A DNA stretch of 64,000 nt, taken from positions 19,944-83,943 of the forward strand of contig NMRB01001959.1 of the NCBI GenBank assembly GCA_002633025.1. The letters are read 5' to 3'. Below are positions 21,529-32,537 of the stretch, in pieces (position 1 is the stretch's first letter; every line of letters starts with the position of its first letter). Source of the DNA: Notospermus geniculatus. Taxonomy: Eukaryota; Nemertea; Pilidiophora; Heteronemertea; Lineidae. The translations under genes were made by a program, and so were the position numbers. Below the pieces are notes generated by a model. That model had not been told where the DNA came from and did not search any database. It worked only from the letters and a program-made list of their open reading frames with translations.

Positions 21529-22339
21529 ATACATGGTGCCAAGGAAATCCGCCGGTGGCTCAGTGGTGTCGTCTGCCATTGCAGGCCCAAACCGCATGCG
21601 CAGTAATGTGCTGCCACCTATAACTAGAGATCTTGTCAACTCGACAAACTGAACTCGTCACAGAGATGTGCGACTCGCCATGACAAGTACGTGTCACGAA
21701 TGACGTACGTCCATGTAACTCGTCATACTGACTAAAGCATCTGGTCAATATTCATGGACAATTTGCCGAGACAAGAATTTGTTTGGAGTGCAGTTAAACC
21801 TTTATGTTTGATTTCTTTATGAACAAACCCAAGGTGCAGTAATGACCACGTGAATTAGACCTTTTTACTAAAGAATGTCATCATATTAATAAGATGGTCA
21901 GTGATAAAGGCTACATGTAGATCGAAATGAGTCAAATGAAATGGTCAAATTTAAATGACAAACTAGGACAGGGAAACACGTCAGTCGAAACGAAACGCAG
22001 ATCGGCAATCATGCTCAATCGGAAAATGGCTGACATCAACCAATCTGATGAGAGAGAGGGAGGCCGACATTGTGTGGGATGTTGTGGGATTATAAGATGG
22101 TCACTAATATCTGCTAGAATGGACTCCTCTCCCGCAAAAAAACAACAACAAAAAACAACTAAAGAAGAGACAAGCCCAACGGCAACAACGGTTCGCTGGC
22201 ATGAGGCCGAGGTGTATACACCGGTCAGGAATGCTTCACAAGATTGTTCGAATCAACGTATTTGAATGACCTTTAAATGAAATGTAAATGACAGTGCAAT
22301 TTATATTTTTATAGTGCATGCGTTTCACTCAGGCCGACA
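21529..22339. other. No gene recognised
   Basis: Holds a single A-box-like GGTGGCTCAGTGGTG near 21554 without a matching B box, and a low-complexity A/C-rich patch at 22137-22165. The longest open frame (112 codons) has no recognisable motif. Confidence 0.5.
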
Positions 22340-22576
22340 TATATCGGGTGGGGCAGAAAAAACGACAACACTTTTTAATCTAGAATAATTCGAAAACTAT
22401 TGTACGTAAAACGTTGAAATTTAAGATAGGGAAGTTTGACAACTCCACGCCAAATTGCAGGTCCATAGCATAAAAACTGTGAACATTATGACATTTTGAA
22501 AATTTTCGGTCAAGACCAGAAATGCCGGTCTGAGAGGTTACATCAGACCTACCCCAGTTCACATGGACAATGGACA

Positions 22577-22780
22577 ATGTATCCCCGTCTTGCTCAAAGA
22601 CGGCACACAAGCAGACTGACTCTGAACTACCTGGAGGAGGCAACTCCTCACTTAATTATAAGGAAGGGTGAGTGGCCGCCACAGTCACCAGACTTGAAAG
22701 CTATGGATAGGCCATGTGGAACAGTCTCTCGGAAAAGGTTTACGAAGGGCGGACGAAACCATTCATGGAAAATGAACTGA
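22577..22780 (+). pseudogene. Tc1/mariner-type transposase fragment
   Basis: The frame reads HTSRLTLNYLEEATPH, then GEWPPQSPDLKAMD, matching the region between the second and third catalytic acidic residues of Tc1/mariner transposases, where WPxxSPDLNPMD is characteristic. The usual DG..PH block just upstream is degraded (RLAQRRHTS), and the expected NP after SPDL is KA. The remainder before and after is missing or scrambled. This is a non-functional remnant inside its own TIRs. Confidence 0.75.
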
Positions 22781-22811
22781 AGGAGAGAATAGACTCTATC
22801 ACTCCAAAAGA

Positions 22812-23006
22812 GCGCAGCACCTGACGGGACAGCGTCATGACGTCCCACACGTCATTTCTGAACGCATGACGTGACTCGAAAAAAAATCCGGTTGTTTCAG
22901 CGATCATGACGTCGTGAAACAATCCGATTTTTTTTCGTCTCGCCTCAAAACATCATGAATGACGTGCGGGACGTCTTGGACGCTGTCCCGTCAGGTGCTG
23001 CACTCT
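22812..23006. repeat. Nested inverted repeat in the mariner-like element
   Basis: CAGCACCTGACGGGACAGCG faces CGCTGTCCCGTCAGGTGCTG. Between them GTCATGACGTC-like words recur and AAAAAAAATCCGGTTGTTTC pairs with its complement. It probably represents a second MITE within the first or the palindromic scar of a rearrangement. Confidence 0.65.
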
Positions 23007-23734
23007 TTTAGAGGAATATCCTGTATTCGGGAGAAATGGGCAGAAATAAGTGTAGAAGAAATAAGGAATTTTATTTCCCGGTGGAAAAAGCGCTTGCGTG
23101 CCGTCTTTGAGCAAGACAGGGGACACATTGTTCATGTGAAATGAGGTTAGGTCTCAGATGTAACTTCTGAGACCGGCATTTTTGGTCTTGACCGAAAATT
23201 TTCAAAATGTCATAATTTTCACAGTTTTTATGCTATGAACCTGCACTTTGGAGTGGAGTTGTCAAACATCCCTATCTTACCACCTGTAAAATTTCAAAGT
23301 TATACGTACAATAGTTTTTGAATTATTCTAGTTTAAAAAGTGTTATCGTTTTTTCTGCCCCACCCGATATACAGGTGTATTCTAGTCTTTATTTCATTAA
23401 CTAATTCTAATAAGGCCTATTTTTGCATTTTATTTTGGTTGCGTACCACATGTAATTAATTCATCAATTGTTTTAACTGCACTTCCCTCTCTGTACGCTA
23501 GGGTCTCCGGGTACATTTTCCCTGTAGACAGATCCCGGTTACCCTCCATCTCCTTCTTTTTCTCCGATTTTATCTGCACCCAAATTTATTGTACCTTCCT
23601 CCTATGAAATCATGCAGATTTTACGGAATACCCGGTAATAAACTTTCTGTATTCTGTATTCTGTACAGATATCCAACAGAAAGCACAAAGAACGGCACAC
23701 AAAATGATATAAAAGGAAACGTCGTTTCCAAATT

Positions 23735-23775
23735 TCGCAAATTTTCGACCCTTCCTCAGGCACTTTCTAGTCGAG
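23735..23775 (-). repeat. Hammerhead-like dispersed repeat, copy 4 (hairpin deleted)
   Basis: On the minus strand it reads AAAGTGCCTGAGGAAG then GGGTCGAAAATTTGCG. The GACCCCGGTTG part of the hairpin is missing. The 5' flank CTCGACTAGAAAGTGCC continues across the element at 23788-24499 to match copy 5. Confidence 0.7.
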
Positions 23776-23787
23776 CTACATGTACCA

Positions 23788-24499
23788 GGGTCCAGTTCCT
23801 GAAACAACGCTAACTCAGCGATAGCCCTTAGCGTGGCGTTAAACCCTAGTTAACGCCATGTTAAATTTAACGTGGCGCTAAGCGGGTTCCAGAAAGAGCG
23901 ATAGTCTGACAATGGCGCTAAGTCAGCGTTAAAGTTAACGCCTGCATGACCCACCTCTAGCCAACGATAAGTCAGCGCTAACTTCCATGTTCTTTTCTTA
24001 GATGGCCCTAAATAATGCATTTTATGGCAATTATGTGTATATTTTTTCCATATAATGACCTAAACTATAAAATTAGAGACAGAAAAAGAAATATGAAATA
24101 TTCACAAGTTGGCTGACTGCCTCTAACTTGGAAGATTTTCTATTTTTCACACATTGGCCCCAAACTTGCCCCTCACTGTCAGAAAATCCTCTGCTGCATG
24201 CTGCACTCAAGAAACTGACTCAGGAAAACTTGAATTTGGTGGTTTCTCCCTGTTTTTCTTGACAGGCTTGACATGGTTGCTCCAGTGGCGGCCATCTTGA
24301 ATTTTCAGTGTCAAGAAAACATATCCCTAGCAACTAGCGTTAAACATGGCGTTAGCTGGCGTTAGACAGCGTTAGTTATCGCTGGTGCTAACGCTGTCTC
24401 TGGAACCACTATCTAGCGCCACGTTAGCTATCGCTGGCTAACGTGGCGTTATCCCTAACGCCATATGTTAAATTTAACGCTGTTTCAGGAACTGGGCCC
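23788..24499. mobile_element. 0.7-kb TIR element with reiterated TTAACGC/GCGTTAA words
   Basis: The ends GGGTCCAGTTCCTGAAACA and TGTTTCAGGAACTGGGCC are inverted repeats. Both outer 200-bp zones are dense in GCGTTAAC, GTTAACGC, TAGCG and GCGATAG words. The middle (24000-24300) is ordinary sequence. The site is uninterrupted in the related repeat near 25435-25455 (GAGCTACCAGAAGTG in reverse order). No coding. Confidence 0.75.
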
Positions 24500-25189
24500 A
24501 GAAGTGTAATGAGCTGGATCCTAAAATTACAAATAGATCTGAAGTAAGGAAACCCTGTGCAAACCATCCTCGCACCCAGGGTCTCCACAACCGGCTCCCA
24601 AACTCGCGCTTGGTTCAGACCCTGGCGACATCCATGCCATTTTAGTGGGGAACCAGCGGAGCACTCGACTCCGCCGAATCCAGCCAATCACAGTGAAGCT
24701 TCTATCCTGTCTTGGTCATATCCCAAATATGGTAGCTGTGAAAATTTCTCGAGTCGCTGACAAACTCGCTGAGTTTCTGATTGTTCCTGAATTAACTTCG
24801 CCTCAACATGATTCTCGCGGATTATCTTGTCAACGAGGACGTACTGATGGGATCAGAACACGAAGGTATGATCCAGTTCATGTGTTTGGGGCAGCTGTCA
24901 TTCGGCAGCGTGCATAAATTATGGAATGAGATACAATGCTAGGAGCCTGGTATCCGGTAACTCGTAATACCAGATGTATGTGCAGACGTTATAGCATTAG
25001 GCGCGATATTTGTCCATTACATCAAGTGGCATTTCCCCACTGCTTTGCATGGTTTGTTCGTGAATTACCAATTGGCGAGTACACATTGAGGGAATGTCCG
25101 TCTTCCCCACCGAAACGGGGTGGATGTCCTCAGGGCATTGAGGGAGGGTACGACCGTAAATGACCTGAGATTCTCAGGATGTGTGCAAG

Positions 25190-25356
25190 TTTTAAGCCGG
25201 CCATACACGATCAATATTATTGCACAATATGGGGCCCAAAATAGGGGCATGTGCTTCTGACATGTTGGGTGGAAGAAGGATTGGCAATAATATCGCCCAT
25301 TTTGGTCCTCAGACATATTGTGCAATAATATTGAACGTGTATGGGCGGCTTTAGTT
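25190..25356. mobile_element. Short inverted-repeat MITE
   Basis: GCCGGCCATACACGATCAAT faces ATTGAACGTGTATGGGCGGC, and TATTATTGCACAATATG faces CATATTGTGCAATAATA. The total is about 165 bp. Confidence 0.65.
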
Positions 25357-25377
25357 GAATAGAAACAAAGCCCCACA

Positions 25378-25504
25378 TCCTGTTTGCACAGGGTTTCCTT
25401 ACTTCAGATCTATTTGTAATGTTGGGATCCAGTTCATTTCACTTCTGGTAGCTCGACTAGAAAGTGCCTGAGGAAGATCCCGGATGGGGTCGAAAATTTG
25501 CGAA
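25378..25504 (+). repeat. Hammerhead-like dispersed repeat, copy 5
   Basis: The left part TTTGCACAGGGTTTCCTTAC through CTTCTGGTAGCTCGACTAG is the inverse of 24495-24567, showing two oppositely oriented copies about 1 kb apart. The core CCTGAGGAAGATCCCGG, then GGGGTCGAAAATTTGCG, is at 25468-25500. Confidence 0.75.
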
Positions 25505-26122
25505 ATATATACATGTACACATAAAAAAACCTGTTGAGTGCTGGGAGATATGCCGTAGCACCACATCATGCTATTTACCATAGTAGCTAACCGTTTAACT
25601 AAGTTAACAGGTCCTGCGACACATTTCTCGATGAATATGACACAGACAAACACTTTTGTCTTAAGCTAATGGCTTCATCAGCGTCAGTACACACATATCC
25701 ATGTTGTACTCATGTTCACATTAAAAAATGGCGGTGGACGATTAAAACGCCATGCGATGAAGAAAACGCACTGTTTTGTATTCCGCTTGGTGTTTTTTAC
25801 ATCATGGCTGACAACTTCTGTATCCCGCTCACATGTCCACGTTCCCATGCATTGTGACATTTTAGGTGTTTTTTCATAAAGTGTCATTGACGTTTCATGG
25901 AAATAAGAGCTTCGATTGGGCGTGTGGTTTTTGGCTGGCTGTCAACCAACCGAGCGTTGCCATAACAGAGTTGTTTGAAGATACAAATGTATACTGTAAT
26001 GAATTTGCTGAACTTCAAGCTTCTCAAACAAAGTCGCAAGTAGAGTGTAGAAACCTTACTTTTATTAATTGCTTGTATCACAGGGCCAAGGTTCAGAGAC
26101 GCACCATCTCTGATGCGCATAA
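25505..26122 (+). repeat. Diverged third copy of the 47.4/54.6-kb duplicated unit
   Basis: Shares CTAATGGCTTCATCAGCGTC, GATTAAAACGCCATGCG, CCGCTTGGTGTTTTTTAC, GTGTCATTGACGTTTCATGG and ACGCACCATCTCTGATGCGC with 47466-48106 and 54646-55288, in the same order. No conserved reading frame is evident across the three, so it looks like a mobile or segmentally duplicated repeat. Confidence 0.8.
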
Positions 26123-26356
26123 AGTCTGGCGACATCTAACTTCGACCCAATGGAATGCGGAAGTCATGTAATGTGGCAGAGCTTTGCGGTTTTTAATCAT
26201 GCCTGTCGACCATTTGTGGTCGTTCCCCTGTTGTTCGCGCTGTCCACTGGTTATTCAATAGCCGCGTGTGATTAAAGGTCCGTGGAAAATCCAACTATCA
26301 ATTTCCGAACTTCCGCATTCCATTGGGTCAAAGTTAGATGTTGCCAGACTTTACAC
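26120..26356. mobile_element. Inverted-repeat MITE, about 235 bp
   Basis: AAAGTCTGGCGACATCTAAC faces GTTAGATGTTGCCAGACTTT, and CCAATGGAATGCGGAAG faces CTTCCGCATTCCATTGG. The arms are about 50 bp. Confidence 0.7.
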
Positions 26357-26689
26357 ACGCCCATCCTAGGCCAACACCCAGTTCGCACTGGCAATGCATC
26401 TGGCACAAGATCGCATACCCGATTTACCACCACCTGGCATGACAGGGCGCCGGACTTCCCAAATGGCCATGTCGAATTAGCGGAATCTGAAGGAAACAAC
26501 ATAAATATGTTGTTTTTTGAATAATTTTTTAAAGAAAAATATCTCTTACCATCGACAACATCATCTGGACGATTAGATAATCAAAAATGTAATTTTGATA
26601 AATAGGTTAAAATTACGATAACATGAAATGGTCCATGGACCATGTGCTCACCGGGTTGGACATAATAGTCTAATGACAGAGGGAGGTAC

Positions 26690-27260
26690 ATGTACATATC
26701 AGTTATGAGCAATCTGGGGCAAGTCATTCCCAAGTATAGGACTTTGATGCTTTTTGGGTTATGCCACGTGGCGGCCATATTGGATGTCCGATCGGGCCGG
26801 AACTTCACATGCACATGAAGGTCATCTGCAGGGGGCCACATAGCACATTGGAGCGCTTTGGGTCAAGTCGTTCCTGAGTTACAGCACTTTGATGATTTTC
26901 GGGTTACGCCACCTGGCGGCCATAATGGATGTCCGAATGGGGCCGAAACTTCACATGCACATAGAGGTCATCTGCACGCGGCCACGTAGCACATTGGAGC
27001 GCTTTGGGTTAAGGCGTTCCTGAGTTACAGCACTTTGATGATTTTTGGGTTACCCCACCTGGTGGCCACGCTTGAAGTCAAATCTGGCCGAATATTGACT
27101 TGCAAATAAAGGTCATCTAGAGGGAGGTAAATATCAAATTTGAGCACTGTGCGTCAAGCCGTCCCCGAGTAATAGCATTTACTTGATTTTCAGGTTACGC
27201 CACCTGGCGGCCATACTGGATGTCCAATCGGGCCGAAACTTGGTATTTTTAAAGGTACCC
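26690..27260. repeat. Tandem repeat, about four units near 150 bp, with CCACCTGGCGGCCAT words
   Basis: Each unit has GGTTACGCCACCTGGCGG, CCATAnTGGATGTCC, CTTCACATGCACAT, AGGTCATCTGCA and TCCTGAGTTACAGCAC. The units are diverged but in register. A TTGACCTCTGTGACCTTGA word follows at about 27345. The design resembles the array at 10425-10990, which also carries GGCGGCCAT. Confidence 0.8.
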
Positions 27261-27426
27261 CTCCAATGCATGTCTACACAAGATATGAAGTCGCTCGGTG
27301 AAATAATGACAAACTGTGGCAGGTTCGTCACTTTTGTCGAACTTTGACCTCTGTGACCTTGAAAAGTAGGTCAAATCAAAAACCCGTTATATATGTTATG
27401 TATCCTTATTAGCTACACCTACTCTT

Positions 27427-27600
27427 AAAGTTGCTGGGTCAAATTTGACCCAAATTGGGTTGATTTTGACCCAATAATAAGATTAATATGCAATCAACCA
27501 AATGCTGGGTTAAGTTGACCCAATTAATTGGGTCATCGTATTCAACACTGTAATTGGGTCAGGAAAATGACCCCAAAATAGAGACAAAATAATGACCCAA
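27427..27600. repeat. TTGACCCA/TGGGTCAA-rich palindromic-word segment
   Basis: About nine copies of TGGGTCA or TGACCCA occur in alternating orientation within 175 bp, starting after CACCTACTCTTAAAGTTGC. No clear right TIR is seen, so the element may be truncated. Confidence 0.7.
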
Positions 27601-28392
27601 ATGCCGAATTTTTTTTCACACTTTTTCTTGATAGGAGAAATCACCATGGTGAAAAACCCACATCTCCACATCCCCATAAGTGTGATGAAAATATTTTGTG
27701 TTAATTGGTGGGAAAAGAGCATTTTTATGTCAAAATTTTCCACCTTGTTTATTGACTTTGGAATTACTTTGGAGAAACCCCCAAGCCTACTGAATTCGAA
27801 CATGCTTGTGTATTGAACCCTGCCACGCATGACACAATTTTGAATTCAGCTGTTGTGAATAGGCCCAATGACCATGTTGAATAGTCTGCAATTTTAAGCA
27901 ATCCATTGAAATGAATTGATAACCTGATTCCAGTTCAGTCGACCCGCAAAGGTATGAACAGCGCCACGACGTGTCAGCCGCGGTATTTGGCGGTACTAAC
28001 AGCTAAATCACTGAACGAAAGCGAGGCAGTGACGTAGGCGTAGCAGACGCTATAAAACAATCACTAATTACGCACGATTAGTAAGACGTTTGAAGGTGGC
28101 GTGATTTTTACATGTTGATGGATGTTTCTCTACGAAAGTTGCCGAAAATTTCATCGAAATCGGTTCAGTTTTAGCCGAGTTATCGATCGAAAGGTAACCT
28201 TGTGCTTTCGAAAACAGGCGTTCTTCAAAGTGCGTACACTATTCCTGGAATAGTATTTTGAAACTTCTGCTTAGGTCATTCGGGTTGTTATAACATAGAA
28301 GAATCCACATGCGAAGCGTGGTTTTATGCACGCATGTCTGATGGGTTGACAATCACCCCGAAACACAACCACATTTTCAAGAATATCCATTG
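27601..28392. other. No gene recognised
   Basis: AT-rich single-copy-looking sequence with only short frames on both strands. No repeat or motif could be supported. Confidence 0.55.
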
Positions 28393-28476
28393 TCTAACTG
28401 GTTCCATGGGCTTCGACGGTGGCGCTGACTGGTCGAATCGTCAGTCAGCGCCACTCGGCCGCCAAGGAACCAGGTT
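28393..28476. mobile_element. Hairpin MITE with GGTGGCGCTGAC arms, copy 2
   Basis: CGACGGTGGCGCTGACTGG faces GTCAGTCAGCGCCACTCGG. The outer words are ACTGGTTCC and GGAACCAGGTT. Related to 1607-1691. Confidence 0.7.
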
Positions 28477-29061
28477 TATGGCTGCGAGAATCGTTACCTA
28501 CTGCTGTTCAAACTGCGTACAAAAACTTGGAATACCATGCCGATGTATGAAATTAATACAGATTGGAGGTTGATAGTTTCTCCATCCATTCAGTTTTGCT
28601 GGTTTTATGCAGGCAAGTATTTATGGAGTTATGGCGATGTTTTTAACAACGCTCTACTCCAAGTGACCTCCAATTCTGTGTGGAGGACGAAATTTCTTAA
28701 ACGATTTCTCTTCACTCGTTTGCATTATTCCAAAATAAATTACACTAATGGAAAGGTCAATGTCTTAGCTAAATACTGATGTATGGTTTATGTGGTTGAA
28801 TTTGAACGGTCTTCTCGATAAACGCACTTTTGTGCGAGGTGTCCGATTTCTCGAATGAGGTACTCGAGGAGCCTTGTCGAGGGCCCCGATCGCCTATTAT
28901 TTTCCCGCGCGCAAAATAAATCTGCCGTAGAAAAGGACCTTTTGCGGGTCGACTGAGTTGTCTAGTAGGCCATATGGGTCAGGTGAATAGTGTGTATGTG
29001 TCGAGGGGGCAACGCAGTAGTAGAAGAGCTGTAGCTGACAAAACTCTTTTTGCACAAATGG
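28477..29061. other. No gene recognised
   Basis: Contains short frames only. Nothing in it could be matched to other parts of the window. Confidence 0.5.
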
Positions 29062-29421
29062 GTTAATAAGTTGCAGGTTCAAGTGAACACTGCGAATATA
29101 TTTGATATTCACTCATAATTCAACAAAAGCTTCCAGGCAATATAAAATTTCCCCCTAAAAATGCGTGATAAAAAAGGTGATTTTGGGACCTTTCGTAAAT
29201 CTGCGAAATCGACTAGGCCTATTAGATAAAATGGCAAATTTCCAGGTGGTCGATATCATGATGCACAACTAAATGTCCTATCAAATGCAGCAAACCGCAT
29301 CGATTTATCACCAACCGTTTTAGAGAAAATTCGATTTTTCTGTGTTCATTTACTTTTTTGATGGACTGTACTCATGTAGTCACGTTCAGGACTGAGTATG
29401 TGGATTGAGCTAGATAATGCA

Positions 29422-29544
29422 GAGTTTAAGAGATCACACGCTAACGATAACGTTTACGTTAACGCTATTTTTTGCATGTATTTCATGTACAAAAAATATC
29501 GTTAACGTAAATGTTATCGTTAGCGTGTGATCTGTTAAACTCCC
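29422..29544. mobile_element. GGGAGTTTAACAGATC foldback MITE, copy 1
   Basis: A near-complete inverted repeat: GAGTTTAAGAGATCACACGC faces its complement with inner words GATAACGTTTACGTTAACG. The paralogous sequence at about 19768 (AGATGATGTAGCGACTCC) lacks it. Design and inner words match the GGGAGGTTTCG family, so they are relatives. Confidence 0.75.
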
Positions 29545-30280
29545 TATTGTTGCGACTCCGCACAATATTTTTCAACCATAGAATTTGGTGAACATTTCTG
29601 AGCGTAACCAAAAAATACATGCACATTGCCCCGCCGGGCAATCTGTATCACCGAGCAATGATTTCTACTACACCGGATCCAACATTTTAACTCATTTGTG
29701 TTCGATCTGGAAGTGTCCTAAATTATGGAGCATCTCATCTTGTATAACGTCAGTGGTCCAGTTTAAATATCGGCCATTGACAAGAAAATGTGAATGCCAT
29801 CTAACCCTACAATTCGATCGGAGGCAGGTTTTATCAGGAAATTTCAATTCTAACCATTCAAGACATTGTGTACAGTATTTCAGCACCAAATTTCAGATGG
29901 GTTCCGAATGATCTTGTATTAAAAACATTAATTTTAATTAAAAAATCTGAAATATCGAATTCTGACTTTATTTTATTATTCTGACTTTATTTTATTATAG
30001 AAAAGTAGAGGTAGCCCTTGTATCCTCCCAGTTTCACTGGGGCAGTTCTACATGGTCGAAAAATCCCAGGGGGCTTCGACCGATGCGATGTATGATTTGA
30101 ATTCTAAAGGGAGCATTTTTTTCGGGCCACCCGATATACCCAACGGCTGGTATTCATAAAAGTTAGCAAATGCTTTTACTTAAAGATTTGCACAGTAATG
30201 TACAATGAAAATGTACTACATCATTTGAAGTTAAACCATTTGCTAGCTTTTATAAATACATGTATTAGCCATTAACACCG

Positions 30281-30564
30281 GCCAACCAGCACCTGGTTTC
30301 GTTTTACACCCCACAGATGTCTCTGTTATTACGATTTCATTTTGAGTGTAGTTCTCGACACCCATAAATCATCGAGTCGCAACGGGTCAGCAGTTGAAAT
30401 TCAGCAGGAGGGTGGGCCCTGTGCAGTGTGCTCGATATCGATGAACGTATGTACATTGTATACACATATCCAACGCATTTCAAACAGATTGATGACGAAC
30501 CAAAGAAATGGACATGCCCTTTAATAATAATAACTTAAAGATACATTTCGCTCGGAGACTCAAC
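30281..30564 (+). promoter_or_regulatory. Conserved upstream block, first exon A of gene 2
   Basis: Matches the blocks at 7715-8189 and 33272-33720 from CAGCACCTGGTTTCG to the start codon, but lacks the 164 bp nearest the start (compare 33508-33671). Putative 5' UTR or promoter, inferred from conservation only. Confidence 0.45.
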
Positions 30565-30867
30565 ATGTTGCAATTCAGTTGGTTCGTAGTCGTTTTTTCA
30601 TCTGTGTCGGCATTCGATTCAATGGATTGGACTTTGACCCGACCTGGACAGTGCATCGGTTTGAGTCCAAGTTCAAAAACACCAATTGAGACACTCTCTG
30701 CCGATTCCGATGTGGAATGTGCGCTCAGATGCTCTGAGAATTCTGCATGCAGGTCCTTTTACTTCCTTCATAAGTGCATGATGTATCCTGGCACGGCTGA
30801 TAAAGACTGCACTGGGTTTGTGAAGCATGCACCGACAGCAAGTGTTGGATATTTCGAAGTTCAGAGG
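30565..30867 (+). CDS. PAN-EGF-LamG secreted protein, gene 2, alternative first exon A
   Basis: The exon encodes 101 residues: signal peptide MLQFSWFVVVFSSVSA, then the PAN/Apple-like module with cysteines at 30, 52, 56, 62, 71 and 82. It starts at the ATG in CAACATGTTGC and ends at AGG before GTAAGT (phase 0). It differs from exon B at only two residues (25 Thr against Ala, 69 His against Asp). There is no splice acceptor at its 5' end, so A and B cannot be joined to each other and must be alternative starts, or one may be silent. The 164-bp loss just upstream makes A the more likely to be impaired. Confidence 0.75.
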
Positions 30868-30984
30868 GTAAGTAGATTAATCATAGGTAGCCCACATGTA
30901 TAGGCAAAAAAGCTGCAAAAAGAGCCATAGCAATGACTTATAATAGGCCTATTACCATAAAGGAATCAAACCATAAAGGTTTAA

Positions 30985-31786
30985 GGCGGGGGGGGGGCTA
31001 CCTACGCCGACTTTATTGACGCTCTTTGAAAACAAGCGTCCTAACATATTCATGACAAAAAGTAATTAATTGATGTCAACAAAATGTTTTAGCTACAACC
31101 TTTATGCTCCCGTTCTGTGAAAGAATTGTTCATTTTGACCAATTACGATGGAGTTAATTAAGTTATAACAAGTTGTCAAAATTTGAGTTCGCAAACAATT
31201 TTGCAGACTTGGGATGCGACACATCAGTTTCCCACATAGGCTGTAACATACAGGCCTGATGCCTGCAGGGCCTAACGATCCGTTTTTTACGAAAGTACTT
31301 TCCATTTAATTTGGTATAAACTATTTAATGCCAAAAAAGGCTCGATTTACAGTTTTTGTAATATTTCATATTCCCGACCAACTGTCCAAAAAAGGCGATC
31401 GTGTTGCCCTAGAATGCACATATGGCAATAACATCCAAAAGAAATTTTTCAAATATACGTGTCCAAAAAAGAGAAAACTTGTTTGGGAAATTCGAAAATT
31501 TCCATACCGCTGGCAAGTTACTTCTTTGTTATGTAGATTTGCACTATTCGCGCCCTTTCAGTAAACTCTGTTCGGCCAGTTGTGACGAAAGCATTAGCGA
31601 CAAAGCTGAACAATACCCGCAGTGGACACAAAAGATTTAGGGTCGGCACGTACACTGAAGATTGGTTTTCGAAAACAGTATAGCAGGGTGATCGGATTTG
31701 AATGACTGGTCGTTTGAGCAGCGCACAAAGGCCAGTTCCGTGGATTGCCACTAGGGAATGACCTCAGCTATAGGTAGCCCCCCGCC
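30985..31786. mobile_element. 802-bp non-autonomous element with TTAA target duplication
   Basis: It starts GGCGGGGGGGGGGCTACCTA and ends TAGGTAGCCCCCCGCC, with TTAA on both sides (30981-30984, 31787-31790). The other duplication unit has the intact site GGTTTAACTGCG at 34133-34144. TTAA points to a piggyBac- or Kolobok-type transposase. Interior frames (up to 78 codons) show no known motif. Confidence 0.85.
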
Positions 31787-32414
31787 TTAACTGCGAACGA
31801 TGAACTTATGAGGGATACACTTCATGTGTTGCCACCAGATGTCTCTCACTGCCTGAATTTAGGCTTTACGTAATAGGCAGGAGATTCAACTTTTTTTGTG
31901 GTGAAGGGGAACCTGTCAACTTGATGCTTTTTTAATGAGCTACATGTACCGGCAGACTTAATCCGCGACGCGGCGCTGACTATCAAGTCGGTCATAACTG
32001 CGTCACTGAAAGTGAGGCTAACGTCATTTTCCAATTAATTCTGAATAGCACACAGTTAATAAGTTGCAGGTTCAAGTGAACACTGCGAATATATTTGATA
32101 TTCACTCATAATTCAACAAAAGCTTCCAGGCAATATAAAATTTCCCCCTAAAAATGCGTGATAAAAAAGGTGATTTTGGGACCTTTCGTAAATCTGCGAA
32201 ATCGACTAGGCCTATTAGATAAAATGACAAATTTCCAAGTGGTCGATATCATGATGCACAACTAAATGTCCTATCAAATGCAGCAAACCGCATCGATTTA
32301 TCACCAACCGTTTTAGAGAAAATTCGATTTTTCTGTGTTCATTTACTTTTTTGATGGACTGTACTCATGTAGTCACGTTCAGGACTGAGTATGTGGATTG
32401 AGCTAGATAATGCA

Positions 32415-32537
32415 GAGTTTAAGAGATCACACGCTAACGATAACGTTTACGTTAACGCTATTTTTTGCATGTATTTCATGTACAAAAAATATCGTTGACG
32501 TAAATGTTATCGTTAGCGTGTGATCTGTTAAACTCCC
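32415..32537. mobile_element. GGGAGTTTAACAGATC foldback MITE, copy 2
   Basis: Co-duplicated copy of 29422-29544 with a single visible change (TCGTTGACG instead of TCGTTAACG). Confidence 0.75.

Larger units (their letters stand above)
22340..23371. mobile_element. Mariner-like TIR element with transposase remnant
   Basis: Long terminal inverted repeats start TATATCGGGTGGGGCAGAAA and end in the reverse complement. The arms extend more than 200 bp, through CTTTTTAATCTAGAATAATTC and GGTCAAGACCAGAAATGCCG. The left half holds the end of a DDE transposase (see 22577-22780). The centre has its own inverted repeat (22812-23006). Relic ends (CCACCCGATATACCC) also occur at about 30125 and 33119. Confidence 0.75.
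29062..32054 (+). repeat. Tandem segmental duplication carrying a first exon, unit 1
   Basis: The unit starts GTTAATAAGTTGCAGGTTC. Unit 2 (32055-34402) starts with the same words and is near-identical apart from three events: an 802-bp insertion (30985-31786) in unit 1, loss of 164 bp in unit 1 corresponding to 33508-33671, and small indels. Corrected for these, both units are about 2.35 kb. Unit 1 stops inside a copy of the GGTACCGGCAAAC element that is complete after unit 2 (34290-34742). Confidence 0.9.

Noticed and set aside
21551-21600. tRNA gene suggested by GGTGGCTCAGTGG
   Set aside because: There is no B box at the right distance and no acceptor pairing.
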